From Phocoena phocoena (taxonomy: Eukaryota > Chordata > Mammalia > Artiodactyla > Phocoenidae): a stretch of DNA of 64,000 nucleotides. A program made the translations under genes and the position numbers. Positions 35,760-45,293 of this stretch are shown here, in pieces. Within the stretch, counting starts at the first letter, position 1. Each line of letters opens with the position of its first letter. The notes under the pieces were generated by a model, which was not told where the DNA came from, ran no database searches, and was given only the letters and a program-made list of their open reading frames with translations. Location: positions 52,462,639 through 52,526,638 of the forward strand of contig NC_089220.1 of assembly GCF_963924675.1 (NCBI RefSeq), given 5' to 3'.

Positions 35760-36640
35760 GGTTGCTGCCTAGGGAAGTTCCTTTAGCATTTATTGTAAAT
35801 CTGGTTTGGTGGTGCTGAATTCTCTTAGCTTTTGCTTGTAAGTCTTTTTATTTCTCCGTCAAATCTGAATAGATCCTTGCTGGCCAGAGTAATCTTGATT
35901 GTAGGTTTTTCCCTTTCATCACTTTAAATATGTCCTGCCACTCTCTTCCAGCTTGCAGTGTTTCTCCTGACAGATCAGCTGTTAACCTTATGGGGATTCC
36001 CTTGTATGTTATTTGTTGCTTTTCCCTTGCTGCTTTTAATATTTTTTGTTTGTATTTAATTTTTGCTAGTTTGATTATTATGTGTCTTGACATGTTTCTC
36101 TTTTGGTTTATCCTGTATGGGGCTCTCTGTGCCTCTTGGACTTGATTGACTATTTCTTTTCCCATGTTAGGGAAGTTTTCAACTATAATCTCTTCAAGTA
36201 TTTCCTCAGACCCTTTCTTTTTCTGTTGTTTTTCTGGGACCCCTATAATTCGAACGTTTGTATGTTTAATGTTGTCCCAGAGCTCTCAGACTGTCCTCAA
36301 TTCTTTTCATTCTTTTTTCTTTATTCCACTCTATATTAGTTATTTCCACTCTTTTATCTTCCAGATCAGTTATCCATTCTTCTACCTCAGTTATTCCGCT
36401 ATTGATTCCTTCTAGAGAATTTTTAATTTCATTTATTGTGGTGTTCTTCATTGTTTATTTGCTCTTCAGTTCTTCTAGGTCTTTGGTAAACGTTTCTTGT
36501 ATTTTCTCCATTTTGTTTCCAAGATTTTGGATCATCTTAATATCATTACTGTGAATTCTTTTTCAGGTAGACTGCCTATTTCCTTTTCATTTGTTTTGTC
36601 TGGTGGGTTTTTGCCTTTCTCCTTCATCTGCTGCATATTT
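35760..36640 (-). pseudogene. L1 ORF1 remnant (RNA-binding coiled-coil protein), broken
   Basis: Two main frames on the minus strand. 36266-36451 is a charged helix-rich stretch typical of the coiled coil (E-I-K-N-S-L, E-E-W-I-T-D-L-E-D). 35848-36165 holds the RNA-binding and C-terminal domains, with R-H-I-I-I-K-L, A-A-R-E-K, I-R-L-T-A-D-L-S and E-T-L-Q-A-G-R-E-W, the hallmark block of mammalian ORF1p. A stop separates the coiled coil from upstream ORF1 sequence, and the N-terminal start is not identifiable with confidence. Confidence 0.85.
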
Positions 36641-38835
36641 CTCTGTCTTCTCATTTTGTTTAACTTACTGTGCTTGGGGTCTCCTTTTCGCAGCCTGCAG
36701 TTTTGTAGTTCCCATTGTTTTTGGTCTCTGCCCTCAGTGGGTGAGGTTAGTTCAGTGGCTTTTGTAGCCTTCTTGATGGAGGAGACTGGTACCTGTGTTT
36801 TCGTGGGTGGGGCTGGATCTTGTCCTTCTGGTGGGCAGGGCCACGTCCAGTGGTGTATTTTGGTGTGTCTGTGAACTTAGTATGAGATTAGGCAGCCTCT
36901 CTGCTAATGCAGGGGTGGGGGGGTTGTGTTCCTGTCTTGCTAGTTGTTTGGCATGGGGTGTCCATCACTGGAGTTTGCTGGCCATTAGGTGGAATTGATT
37001 CTTAGTGTTGATACGGAGATCTCTGGGAGAGCTCTTGCTGATTGATATTACCTGGGGCCAGGAAATCTCTTGTGGTCCAGTGACCTGGACTTGGCTCTCC
37101 CACCTCAGAGGCTCAGGCCTGACACCTGGCCAGAGCATCAAGACCCTGCCAGCGTCATGGCTTGGAAGAAAAAAAAGGGAAAAAAAACAAAATAATGAAC
37201 AGTCAGAGCCGTAGGACAAATTGTAAAAGTAAAAATAAACAGGGAAAAATCACACAGAGAAACATACACACACTCATAAACGGAAAACGAACAAGTAACA
37301 AAAACAAACAAGTAAATGAACAGTCAGAACCCTAGGACAAATAGTAAAAGTAAACCTAAACAGTCAAAATCATACAAAGAAACATACACATACACACTCA
37401 CAAAAAGAGAAAAAAGGAAAAAAAATTTATTTAAAAAAATAAAAAATAAAATAAAAAGTAAAAAAAAAGAGAGAGCAACCAAACCAATAAGGAAATCCAC
37501 CAATCATAACAAGCACTAAAAACTAAACTAAGCTAAATGTGAAAAACACAAACAAATCAGGTGTGGAAAGCGAACCCCAAGTCTACAGTTGCTCACAAAG
37601 TCCACTGCCTCAATTTTGGGAATATTTGTTGACTATTCAGGTATTCCACAGATGCAGGGTTCATCAAGTTGATTGTGGGGATTTAATCCACTGCCCCTGA
37701 GTTTGCATGGAGAAATTTCCCTTTCTCTTCTTTGTTTGCACAGCTCCTGTGGTTCAGCTTTGGTTTTGGCCCTGCCTCTGCATGTAGGCTGCCCTCAGGC
37801 ATCTCTTCCCTGCCCAGACAGGAGGGGGTTAAAACAGCGACCAATTAGGGCTCTCTTGCTAACTCAGGCCAGGGATAGTGAGGGGTATGGTAGTCATAAT
37901 TGGAATGCAGGGTGAGCCTGTAGTGGCAGAGGCCAGCATGACATTGTAGCAGCCCGAGGCACGCTGTGTGTTCTCCCAAGGAAGTTGTCTCTAGATCTCA
38001 GGACCCTGGCAGTGGCGTGCTGAACAGGCTCCTGAGGGGGTGTGGGTAGTGACCTGTGCTTGTACACAGGATTCTTGGTGGCAGCAGTGGCACTGTTAGT
38101 GTTTCATGCCCGTCTCTGGGGTCCAAGCTGACTGCTGCAGCTTGCGCCTGTCTCTGGAGCTCGCTTAGGCAGTGCTCTGCCTTCTGTGGGTACACGGAGC
38201 AGAAATCACCTCTTCTCGCACATACAGAAACAATGGTCTCTTGCCTCAGGCAGTTCCAGAGTTTTTCCCCGGACTCCCTCCCAACTAGCTGTGGTGCACT
38301 AGCTAGCCCCCTGCAGGCTGTGTTCACACAGCCAATCCCAGTCCTCTCCCTGGGATCTGACCTCTGAAGCCCGAGCCTCAGCTCCCAGGCCCAACCTGTC
38401 CCAGCAGGTGAGCAGAAAGCCTCTTGGGCTGGTGAGTGCCAGTTGGCACTGATCCTCTGTGCAGGAATCTCTCTGCTTTGCCCTCCGCACCTCTGTTGCT
38501 GCTCTTCTCTGTGGCTCCAAAGCTTCCCCCCTCCGCCACCCCCTGTCTCTGCCAGTGAAGGGGCTTCCTAGTGTGTGGAAACCTTTCCTCCTTCACAGCT
38601 CCCTCCCAGTGGTGCAGGTCCCATCCCTATTCTTTTGTCTCAGTTTATTCTTTTTTCTTTTGCCCTACCCAGGTACATGGGGGAGTTTCTTGCCTTTTGG
38701 GAAGTCTGAGGTCTTCTGCCAGCGTTCAGTAACTGTTCTGTAGCAGCTGTTCCACATGTAGTTGTATTTCTGTTGTATTTGTGGGGTGGAAGGTGATCTC
38801 CACGTCTTACTTGTTCACCCTCTTGAAGGTCTCCA
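36641..38835 (-). promoter_or_regulatory. L1 copy A 5' UTR / internal promoter region
   Basis: About 2.2 kb upstream of ORF1, GC-richer than the surrounding intron (37.7-38.6 kb), as expected for an L1 internal promoter. It includes an A-rich section at 37165-37510 (plus-strand view) with a tandem repeat. Long non-L1-looking frames here on both strands are incidental. Confidence 0.75.
37195..37436. repeat. 121-bp tandem repeat inside the L1 5' UTR, two units
   Basis: Unit 1 starts at 37195 (atgaacagtcagagcc) and unit 2 at 37316 (atgaacagtcagaacc), a spacing of 121 bp. Both contain 'taggacaaat(t/a)gtaaaagt' and 'aaagaaacatacaca'. The second unit fades into A-rich simple sequence. Confidence 0.85.
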
Positions 38836-38840
38836 CCACT

Positions 38841-39830
38841 TATTTTCATAGAATAATGTTTTTACTTAAAAGGATGATTGTTATACAAATAATGGTTATT
38901 CAGACTTGGGTATTTGGCAAATATTTTCTCAAAAATGATTGAAGTGAATTTGCCATCCCAAATAAGATACCTTAGTTATATTTATTACTAATGATAAATT
39001 TTACCTTTTCAAGAGAAAAATTAGAAGTTTGGAAAATCTGCCAACATAAGTAGTGCTGCTTCCCAGCACTTAAAGACTCTTCTGTTTGATGATATTAATA
39101 TATGTGACTTGTATTATATAATGAAATATGACAACATCTGGAAGATCTGCATAACTCAGTGAATTCATATTTTCCAGATGACTAATGTATGATGCTACAA
39201 AATCATGTATGAGTAAACAATCCATTAAAAGTGCAAGATAGACCAATGGATTTTAGTCTCACAGAGTGCCAAAAGGGCATTTATATGGTTTTTGATTCTA
39301 CTTTGCCATCAAATGTTAGGAAACTAACACTTGTGGGGTTTTAGTTTAGTATTAAGGAAGGCTATCCACAATTATTTGAAAAGGCTATTGAAACACTCCT
39401 GACTTTATTACCAGATATCAGTGTGAGGCAAGATTTTCTTCACATATTTCAAACAAAGCAATATGTTGCCACAGATTGCATGCAGAAGGTGATATAATTA
39501 TCGAGACAGCTCTTTTCCACTAAAGCAGATATTAAAGACATTTGCAAAGCTATAAAGCAATTCCATTCATTTTACTCAATTATTTTTGTTTTGAAAAATA
39601 TAATTTTGTGATTAAAAATGTTCCTTATGTTAATGTCTTCAGTTTATTAATATGATTTAAAATGAGGTAATACATAATTTAACATTGTCTCAGTTTTAAT
39701 TTGTACTACAATGATTATGAAAAGATATAATTCCAATAAACAAAAGCTATTTGGGGTCCTTAATAATTTTTAATAGTGTAAAGGTGTTCTAAGACCAAAA
39801 AGTTTGATAACTGCTAGTCTGTATCATAAT
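38841..39830 (+). pseudogene. hAT (Charlie-like) transposase fossil, right part
   Basis: Continues the left part at 30180-30628. Coding traces include Y-P-Q-L-F-E-K-A-I-E from 39363 and, one frame over, C-E-A-R-F-S-S-H from 39423. Together these match the C-terminal dimerisation domain of hAT transposases (E-Y-P-x-L-S-x-K-A ... L-C-E-x-x-F-S). A 3' non-coding end follows, with 'aacaaaagctatttggggtc' near 39739 and 'agaccaaaaagtttgataac' near 39792. Exact subfamily not assigned. Confidence 0.75.
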
Positions 39831-39968
39831 TTCTTCTCTCAAACTTACTTTTCTCTTTCACACACACACACTCACTCTTGTTCTTTCCCCCCACCTCCAA
39901 TTCCTGGACAATTCCCAATACTGTAACAGTATTCTATAACTAAATTATTGTATTAATATTATTTTTTT

Positions 39969-40176
39969 AATTTTTTATTTTTTTTGCGGTACGTGGGCCT
40001 CCCACCGCAGTGGCCCCTCCCACTGCGGGGCACAGGCTCCAGACGTGCAGGCCCAGCGGCCATGGCTCACGGGCCCAGCCGCTCCGTGGCACACAGGATC
40101 CTCCCAGACCGGGGCACGAACCCACGTCCCCCGCATCGGCATGTGGACCCCCAACCACTGCGCCACCAGGGAAGCC
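39969..40176 (-). repeat. CHR-type SINE, minus strand
   Basis: Short-form SINE in reverse, GC-rich, starting gcggtacgtgggcctcccac and ending ccaccagggaagcc. Flanking AT-rich repeats (ttaatattattttttt / ataatattatattttt) approximate the target-site duplication. Confidence 0.94.
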
Positions 40177-40594
40177 ATAATATTATATTTTTAATATCTG
40201 AAACTGCTAGGACATTTCCATAACTCTTTTTATCCTGAACTTTTTATGTTCTGAAATATTTATTTTTAAAAATCAATTTTGGTACCATATTGTGATACTC
40301 AAAGAAAACTCCGTATTTTAATTGGTAATTGGTATTTATTATATCTTAGGTTATATCTTAGAAATATCTATTACTTTAGAGAGAACATATCTCTATACAA
40401 GAACAAAATTATGTAATTTGCTTATTTATTTCAATTTTCTTTATTTGGTTACCTATAAAATTTGAAATTTAAATTGAAATAGAATCCTAGATTTCCCCAT
40501 GGAAATAGTACTTATCAAATCAGTGCCCATGTTACCCTTCATCTTTTTATGAGCATATTAATAATCAGCTTATAAACTGCTTGAAATCAGGAAT
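40177..40594. other. intronic sequence, nothing assigned
   Basis: About 420 bp of AT-rich sequence between two SINEs; nothing recognised. Confidence 0.5.
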
Positions 40595-40608
40595 CATTCC
40601 ATTTATTT

Positions 40609-40883
40609 ATTTATTTACTTTTGGCTGTGTTGGGTCTTCGTTTCTGTGTGAGGGCTTTCTCTAGTCGTGGCAAGTGCGGGCCACACTTCATCGCGGTGCG
40701 CGGGCCTCTCACTATCGTGGCCTCTCTTGTTGTGGAGCACAGGCTCCAGAGGCGCAGGCTCAGTAGTTGTGGCTCACGGGCCTAGTTCCTCCATGGCATG
40801 TGGAATCTTCCCAAACCAGGGCTTTAACCCGTGTCCCCTGCATTGGCAGGCAGATTCTCAACCACTGCGCCACCAGGGAAGCC
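40609..40883 (-). repeat. long-form CHR-type SINE, minus strand
   Basis: Reverse SINE with an extra 3' segment (ttggctgtgttgggtcttcg) before the shared body. The 14-bp repeats cattccatttattt at 40595-40608 and 40884-40897 are identical. Confidence 0.95.
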
Positions 40884-41147
40884 CATTCCATTTATTTTTG
40901 TGTATATTTTCTGCACAAAGTGTTGGATAAACATTTGAAATTTATTTTTATGAATTACTCAGTTTTTATTAATCTCTAGGTAACATTTTCATTTCATTCA
41001 CAATTAAGGGCAAGCATGAATATATTTATACTGATATTGTAATGATTTGGAGAACTTTTTAAAGATACTTAATGTCGTTAGATCATAAATTTTCATTAAC
41101 ATTGTATGAAAATAGCATAAATAATGGCAGTATTAAAGAATTAAAAA

Positions 41148-41353
41148 TTTTTTTTTTTTTTGCGGTACGTGGGCCTCTCACTGTTGTGGCGTCTCCTGTT
41201 GTGGAGCACAGGCTCTGGATGCGCAGGCTCAGCAGCCATGGCTCACGGACCCAGCCACTCCGCGGCATGTGGGATCTTCCCGGACCGGGGAACGAACCCA
41301 TGTCCCCTACATCGGCAGGCGGACTCTCAAACATTGCGACACCAGGGAAGCCC
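41148..41353 (-). repeat. CHR-type SINE, minus strand
   Basis: Short-form SINE in reverse, with T run 41148-41161 and end 'acaccagggaagccc'. Target-site repeats gaattaaaaattttt / gatttaaatttt are diverged. Confidence 0.94.
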
Positions 41354-41466
41354 AACGATTTAAATTTTGATGACCCACTCCTTAGTTGCATTTTTCTATG
41401 TTTCTTCATTTGTGTTTGACCAGAGGATTTCTATCAGCAGTGTTTCAACCTAAACATAATAATAAT

Positions 41467-41469
<3 letters not shown>

Positions 41470-41508
<39 letters not shown>
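41470..41508. repeat. (TA)n microsatellite, about 19 units
   Basis: Uninterrupted TA dinucleotides about 900 bp upstream of the MDGA2 exon. Length is likely to vary between individuals. Confidence 0.97.
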
Positions 41509-41513
<5 letters not shown>

Positions 41514-42394
41514 GCAGGGACAAGGAGAGAAATAAACTGAATCATTTTTACATCCTGTTTTTTATCACTTTACAGTACTATCATGTGACTTTTATTCATG
41601 TTTTATAAGCTAAAATACACAAAATTTGAGTTGAATGCCAGTCTTTATTTCTGGTAAAATCTAAAACTGTTGTGCACAGCTGTGTTTAAAAGAATGGTAT
41701 TGTTTATAATGGAATGTTTTAGATATTCAAAGTGCTTGGCAGTTTATTAGAAATGTTCTCTTTGGAAAAGTTTACACATTTTTTGAAAATAATTATTGAT
41801 GTAAAGTGAATTCTAATTATCATAACAGACACGTCATTTGTGGGCTTATTAAAGCAAAAACATAAAAAAAAATTTTTAACAACCAGGTGTATAAAATTAC
41901 ACATAATTTCAATAAGCTATTATGGTAATATGCTTAAATTATCCAAATCAAATAGAAAATTTTGACTAAAATACTGAAGCATGTCCAGAAAGAAAGTGAG
42001 AACCTACCTGTAGTACCTTTACTAAGTAAATAAAAAGTGCCTTACAGGGTTTTGAAAATATGAGTGAGAATTTTAGAGTCTCAACAAAAAGAAACTAATC
42101 CATATTTTCAGTGTACTACTTATATTTAACTTCCTTTGTATTATGTTTATATTGCCCTTCACACTGGTTAAACTTGGAGGCACTCTATGCAACTGAATTA
42201 GAATTATACACACTATACAATGATGACATTGCATTTTAAACTTTTATAGTTGAATTACGTGTATAAACTTTTCTTCTTAATTTCCAATAACTTGCCAAAA
42301 ATGGCACTGTAGCAGTTCTGAAAGCCAACTCTTCAAATGAATAATTGCTATTTAATTTTTCAGTGCGAAAACCAACCTAAAGTAACAATCTTTG
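41509..42394. other. intron directly upstream of the MDGA2 exon
   Basis: No repeat recognised with confidence. The last 50 bases contain an additional acceptor-like site: the tract tttaatttttcag has its AG at 42362-42363. Confidence 0.5.
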
Positions 42395-42409
42395 TTGATG
42401 CTTGCTCAG
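42395..42409 (+). promoter_or_regulatory. 3' splice site of the MDGA2 exon
   Basis: The intron ends gatgcttgctcag, with AG at 42408-42409. The pyrimidine tract is short and interrupted (aatctttgttgatgcttg), so this is a modest acceptor. It is chosen because the reading frame matches the family exactly from Ile-Arg-Trp onward. A more pyrimidine-rich AG lies 46 bases upstream. Confidence 0.85.
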
Positions 42410-42584
42410 ATCAGGTGGACCAAAACAGCAGGAAGTGCCTCTGACAGATTCCAAGACTCAAGTGTCTTCAACGAGACTTTGAGGATTACAAATATTCAGC
42501 GACACCAAGGAGGCCGGTATTACTGTAAAGCAGAGAATGGCCTGGGGTCCCCAGCGATAAAGTCAATCAGAGTGGATGTGTACT
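42410..42584 (+). CDS. MDGA2: MDGA2 internal coding exon (second half of Ig-like domain 1)
   Basis: This exon encodes 58 residues plus one base of the next codon. MDGA2 is a GPI-anchored cell-surface protein of neurons with six Ig domains, a fibronectin-like domain and a MAM domain. It binds neuroligins in cis through its N-terminal Ig domains and limits neurexin-neuroligin synapse formation. Seen here: the Ig core Trp at residue 3, an N-glycosylation sequon N-E-T at 21-23, and Y-Y-C at 37-39, whose Cys closes the Ig disulphide; its partner Cys must lie in the previous exon. The 3' acceptor ends in ctcag at 42409 and the donor is T|gtaagt at 42584/42585, giving start phase 0 and end phase 1. 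MDGA2 is preferred over MDGA1 because of DRFQDSS, ITNIQRHQ, ENGLGSP and the VDVY ending; as I remember it, MDGA1 has DKFQETS and ENGVGVP. There is no true initiation codon: the ATG just upstream is intronic. Confidence 0.95.
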
Positions 42585-42590
42585 GTAAGT
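42582..42590 (+). promoter_or_regulatory. 5' splice site of the MDGA2 exon
   Basis: The sequence ACT|gtaagt has a perfect intronic half (positions +1 to +6). It leaves the exon in phase 1. The next codon in MDGA2 is Tyr (YYLDDP in the family), so T from this exon would join AT/AC from the next. Confidence 0.92.
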
Positions 42591-44471
42591 AAATTTCCCA
42601 GAAATCTATAATTAGGTCTACTACAGGTTTCTTCTGTCTTACAACTTAAGATCTTTTTTTTTTATTATTATTGTTACATCTATTGAGAAAAACTAGGGTT
42701 TGTTCAAAAGAACAGAGTTCTATTTAGTTGAGAATGACAAGTGTATATGGTTGTGATAGCTCATTTAACATATTTCCAGAAGAAAGAATCTCCATTAGAA
42801 ATTTTCATAGTTTTTATAATTAAATGATACATATTCATTATAGAACATTTAAGAACCAGATTAATAAGACAATAAATATCACTGAAAATCCAACCAATGA
42901 CTGTTAGTGTTGAATGTATATACTTATTATATTTATATATAAATATGTAAATGCATATTTGTATTAAAAAATCATGCTGTACATACTGTAATTGGTTTTG
43001 TTAACTTTACCTATGTGTAATTTCTGTTATTCTTATTTTTTAAAATGCACATCATGAGCAAAGCTATTTGAATTGACTTGTGAAAGACCAAAATCTCAGT
43101 GTAGAGTCTGTTTTTGATCCAATTCTGTTGAAAGTAATCAGTACGTAGGGCAATGCTGTGCCACCTGGAATTGTTTGTTGATTTATTTTTGTTCTTGGTC
43201 TCAGTTTTCTACTTTTTGCTGTTAGCAAATATATTTAAAGTCCTCTTGGTCTCCTTACTTTCTTCCCCACCAAGACAAATTAAGGACCTACATTCAGTTT
43301 GGTCTTTTGCATAGGTTTCTATCTTTCCATTGTCTTTTTACAAGAACTTGCATTTTTTTGGTTAACTCTCTAGTGTTAGAATAAAAGGATTTTTTTAGTG
43401 ATTCAGACATAAGTAACAAGTGAGGAGTTCCTGTTTTTCTACCCATCTTTCATTCTTTCCTTTTTTCTTTTCTTTCAGTCAGGGTAAGTGTTGCATAGTT
43501 GGGAAAGTGATGGGAATTATATGTGATTTATCAGATTCTGTTCTGTATCTCATGTAATTATTCAGGTGACTGAGAAGTGGGTGACAAGGCTGCATTTATG
43601 ATTCACCTTCCACATTCAGGTGCTTGCGCCATTCCTGTAAAGGATGAGAGAGAAGAAGCCCATATCCAATCTTTCTAGCATTTCCTAGTCTCTTAGGCAT
43701 CCCCTGGCATAACTAGGGCGTCTGTAGCCTATGTGCTGCTCTCTCCCTGTCCTTACAGGCCTTCAGGTTAGCCTTACCCCTATGCTTCCCAACAGTATAG
43801 CCTCTGGGCACCCCTCCCCTGATCAAATATTTATAGTAACATATACTTTAAAAAAATACTGTTTAGTGTTTTTCACATATAATTTTAAATGACACTAAAT
43901 TTAATTTAAATGAATTAAACACTTCTATAATATAACTTTTTAAAGTACACATCTGTGTTTTTTGTTATAGTTTTGGTCATGAAGTTTGAAAATACACAAC
44001 TTCGATACCTTAGACACAATTCTAAAATCTAAAACATTCTGCAGATTGAATGGGTGTGTTTTGTTTAATTTTATTGGTGGCAACATCTAACCTGAAATGA
44101 CTTGAATACAAAAATAGAAAAGATTTTCTGGTCTTTATTTACCCTACTTTGTCTGAATAATTATATGTTTTGCTCTGGAAATAATGTATTTGATTACACA
44201 GTGTTGCCACAGAGCCTGCTGGCTGTGTTATATTATACATGGTATATGTACTTTATTATCTTCCTAAAATCTGAAATATTCTGAAAAACATTCCCCTAAG
44301 GCTTTGAATAAGAGATTGTGACTTGCATTGCCACTCCAATAAGTTTGATAAAAACAATAAAATTGTATTGCTGTGTTAAAAATCTGATACAAGAGGGAAA
44401 TGACATTTTTAAAGACTTTTAAAAAGAGGCTTCTCTTCTTACTGCAGAACCTTTTCAGTACTATTCTGCAT
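42591..44471. other. intron directly downstream of the MDGA2 exon
   Basis: 42800-43065 resembles an old L1M 3' end (tcatgctgtacatactgtaa, gttaactttacctatgtg), a weak call. 43455-43490 holds a pyrimidine tract, AG and a consensus donor close together. The rest is unassigned. Confidence 0.4.
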
Positions 44472-44486
44472 TATACCCCCTCTTTT

Positions 44487-44696
44487 TTTTTTTTTTTTTT
44501 TTTTGCTGTACGCAGGCCTCTCACTGCTGTGGGCTCTCCCGCTGCGGAGCACAGGCTCCGGACGCGCAGGCCCAGCGGCCATGGCTCACAGGCCCAGCCG
44601 CTCCGCAGCATGTGGGATCCTCCTGGACCGGGGCACGAACCCGTGTCCCCTGCATTGGCAGGCGGACTCTCAACCACTGCACCACCAGGGAAGCCC
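44487..44696 (-). repeat. CHR-type SINE, minus strand
   Basis: Short-form SINE in reverse ending ccaccagggaagccc. Target-site repeats tataccccctctttt (44472-44486) and tatatccactctttt (44697-44711) differ at two bases. Confidence 0.95.
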
Positions 44697-44711
44697 TATA
44701 TCCACTCTTTT

Positions 44712-45151
44712 CTGTTTGTTCATATCCCTTGCTGTCCAGACTCAGTTGTGCCTCAGGATCTTAGTTCACATTGCACACTTGGGTGGAACTGACAGCACGA
44801 CTCCCTCCAGTTTTCCCAAGCCCTGTTAGTCTTTTAAGGCCTGTGTTACCTTCCAAGCAGCCATGCTTGAAGGCACTAGCTCTATTCCCTTCTTCTATGC
44901 CTCCTTTGGGATTTTTCCCACACAACCCAAACTTGACAAACATCTTGTTCTATGTAGTTTAAGTTAAATGTCATGGTGATGCATACCATAGTGAAGTACT
45001 ACTTTCAGTAAGTTTCTGGTGACAAGAATTATTAGAAAGCTGTCTAAAATTACATTATTTGAGAGAATAACATGTATTCAATTATGGACTGTATAAACAA
45101 ATGTGACATCTCAATAATATAAATTTTCCTGGGAATACCTTACCTTCAGCT
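44712..45151. other. intronic sequence, nothing assigned
   Basis: The region 44720-44900 is relatively GC-rich with no repeat I can name. No coding support beyond incidental frames. Confidence 0.45.
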
Positions 45152-45162
45152 CCAGAGAAGAT

Positions 45163-45284
45163 TTTTTTTTTTTTGGCCATGGCTGTGCAGCATGTGGCAT
45201 CTTAGTTCCCTGACCAGGGATAGAACCCACACCCCCTGAAGTTGAAGCGTGGAGTCTTAACCACTGGATCACCAGGGAAGTCCC
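45163..45284 (-). repeat. short SINE (CHR/ART-type), minus strand
   Basis: A 120-bp reverse SINE: T run, ggccatggctgtgcagcatg, 'cctgaccagggatagaaccc', ending ccagggaagtccc. It lacks the 3' extension of the others. The repeats ccagagaagat at 45152-45162 and 45283-45293 overlap the element's last two bases. Confidence 0.93.
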
Positions 45285-45293
45285 AGAGAAGAT

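Larger units (their letters stand above)
31609..38835 (-). mobile_element. L1 copy A, near full-length (about 7.2 kb), minus strand
   Basis: A LINE-1 read from 38835 down to 31609: 5' UTR about 2.2 kb, ORF1 remnant, ORF2 remnant, 3' UTR of about 370 bp and an A tail (T run 31606-31615). L1 ORF2 protein normally supplies endonuclease and reverse transcriptase and ORF1 protein is an RNA-binding trimer. Both frames here are interrupted by stops and shifts, so the copy is immobile. It disrupts the hAT fossil; the sequence flanking the A+B block reads ccactt on both sides (30625-30630 and 38836-38841). Confidence 0.93.

Noticed and set aside
37380..37470. A-rich tract as an extra retroposon tail
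   Set aside because: It lies within the second unit of a tandem repeat in the L1 5' UTR, with no retroposon body next to it.
38056..38743. Longer frames of about 100 residues on both strands in a GC-rich patch
   Set aside because: They lie in the L1 5' UTR. Low stop density comes from base composition, and no protein family is recognisable.
42392..42409. Apparent start codon for the MDGA2 frame
   Set aside because: The TTG/ATG codons lie before the splice acceptor and are intronic. The exon is internal and has no start.
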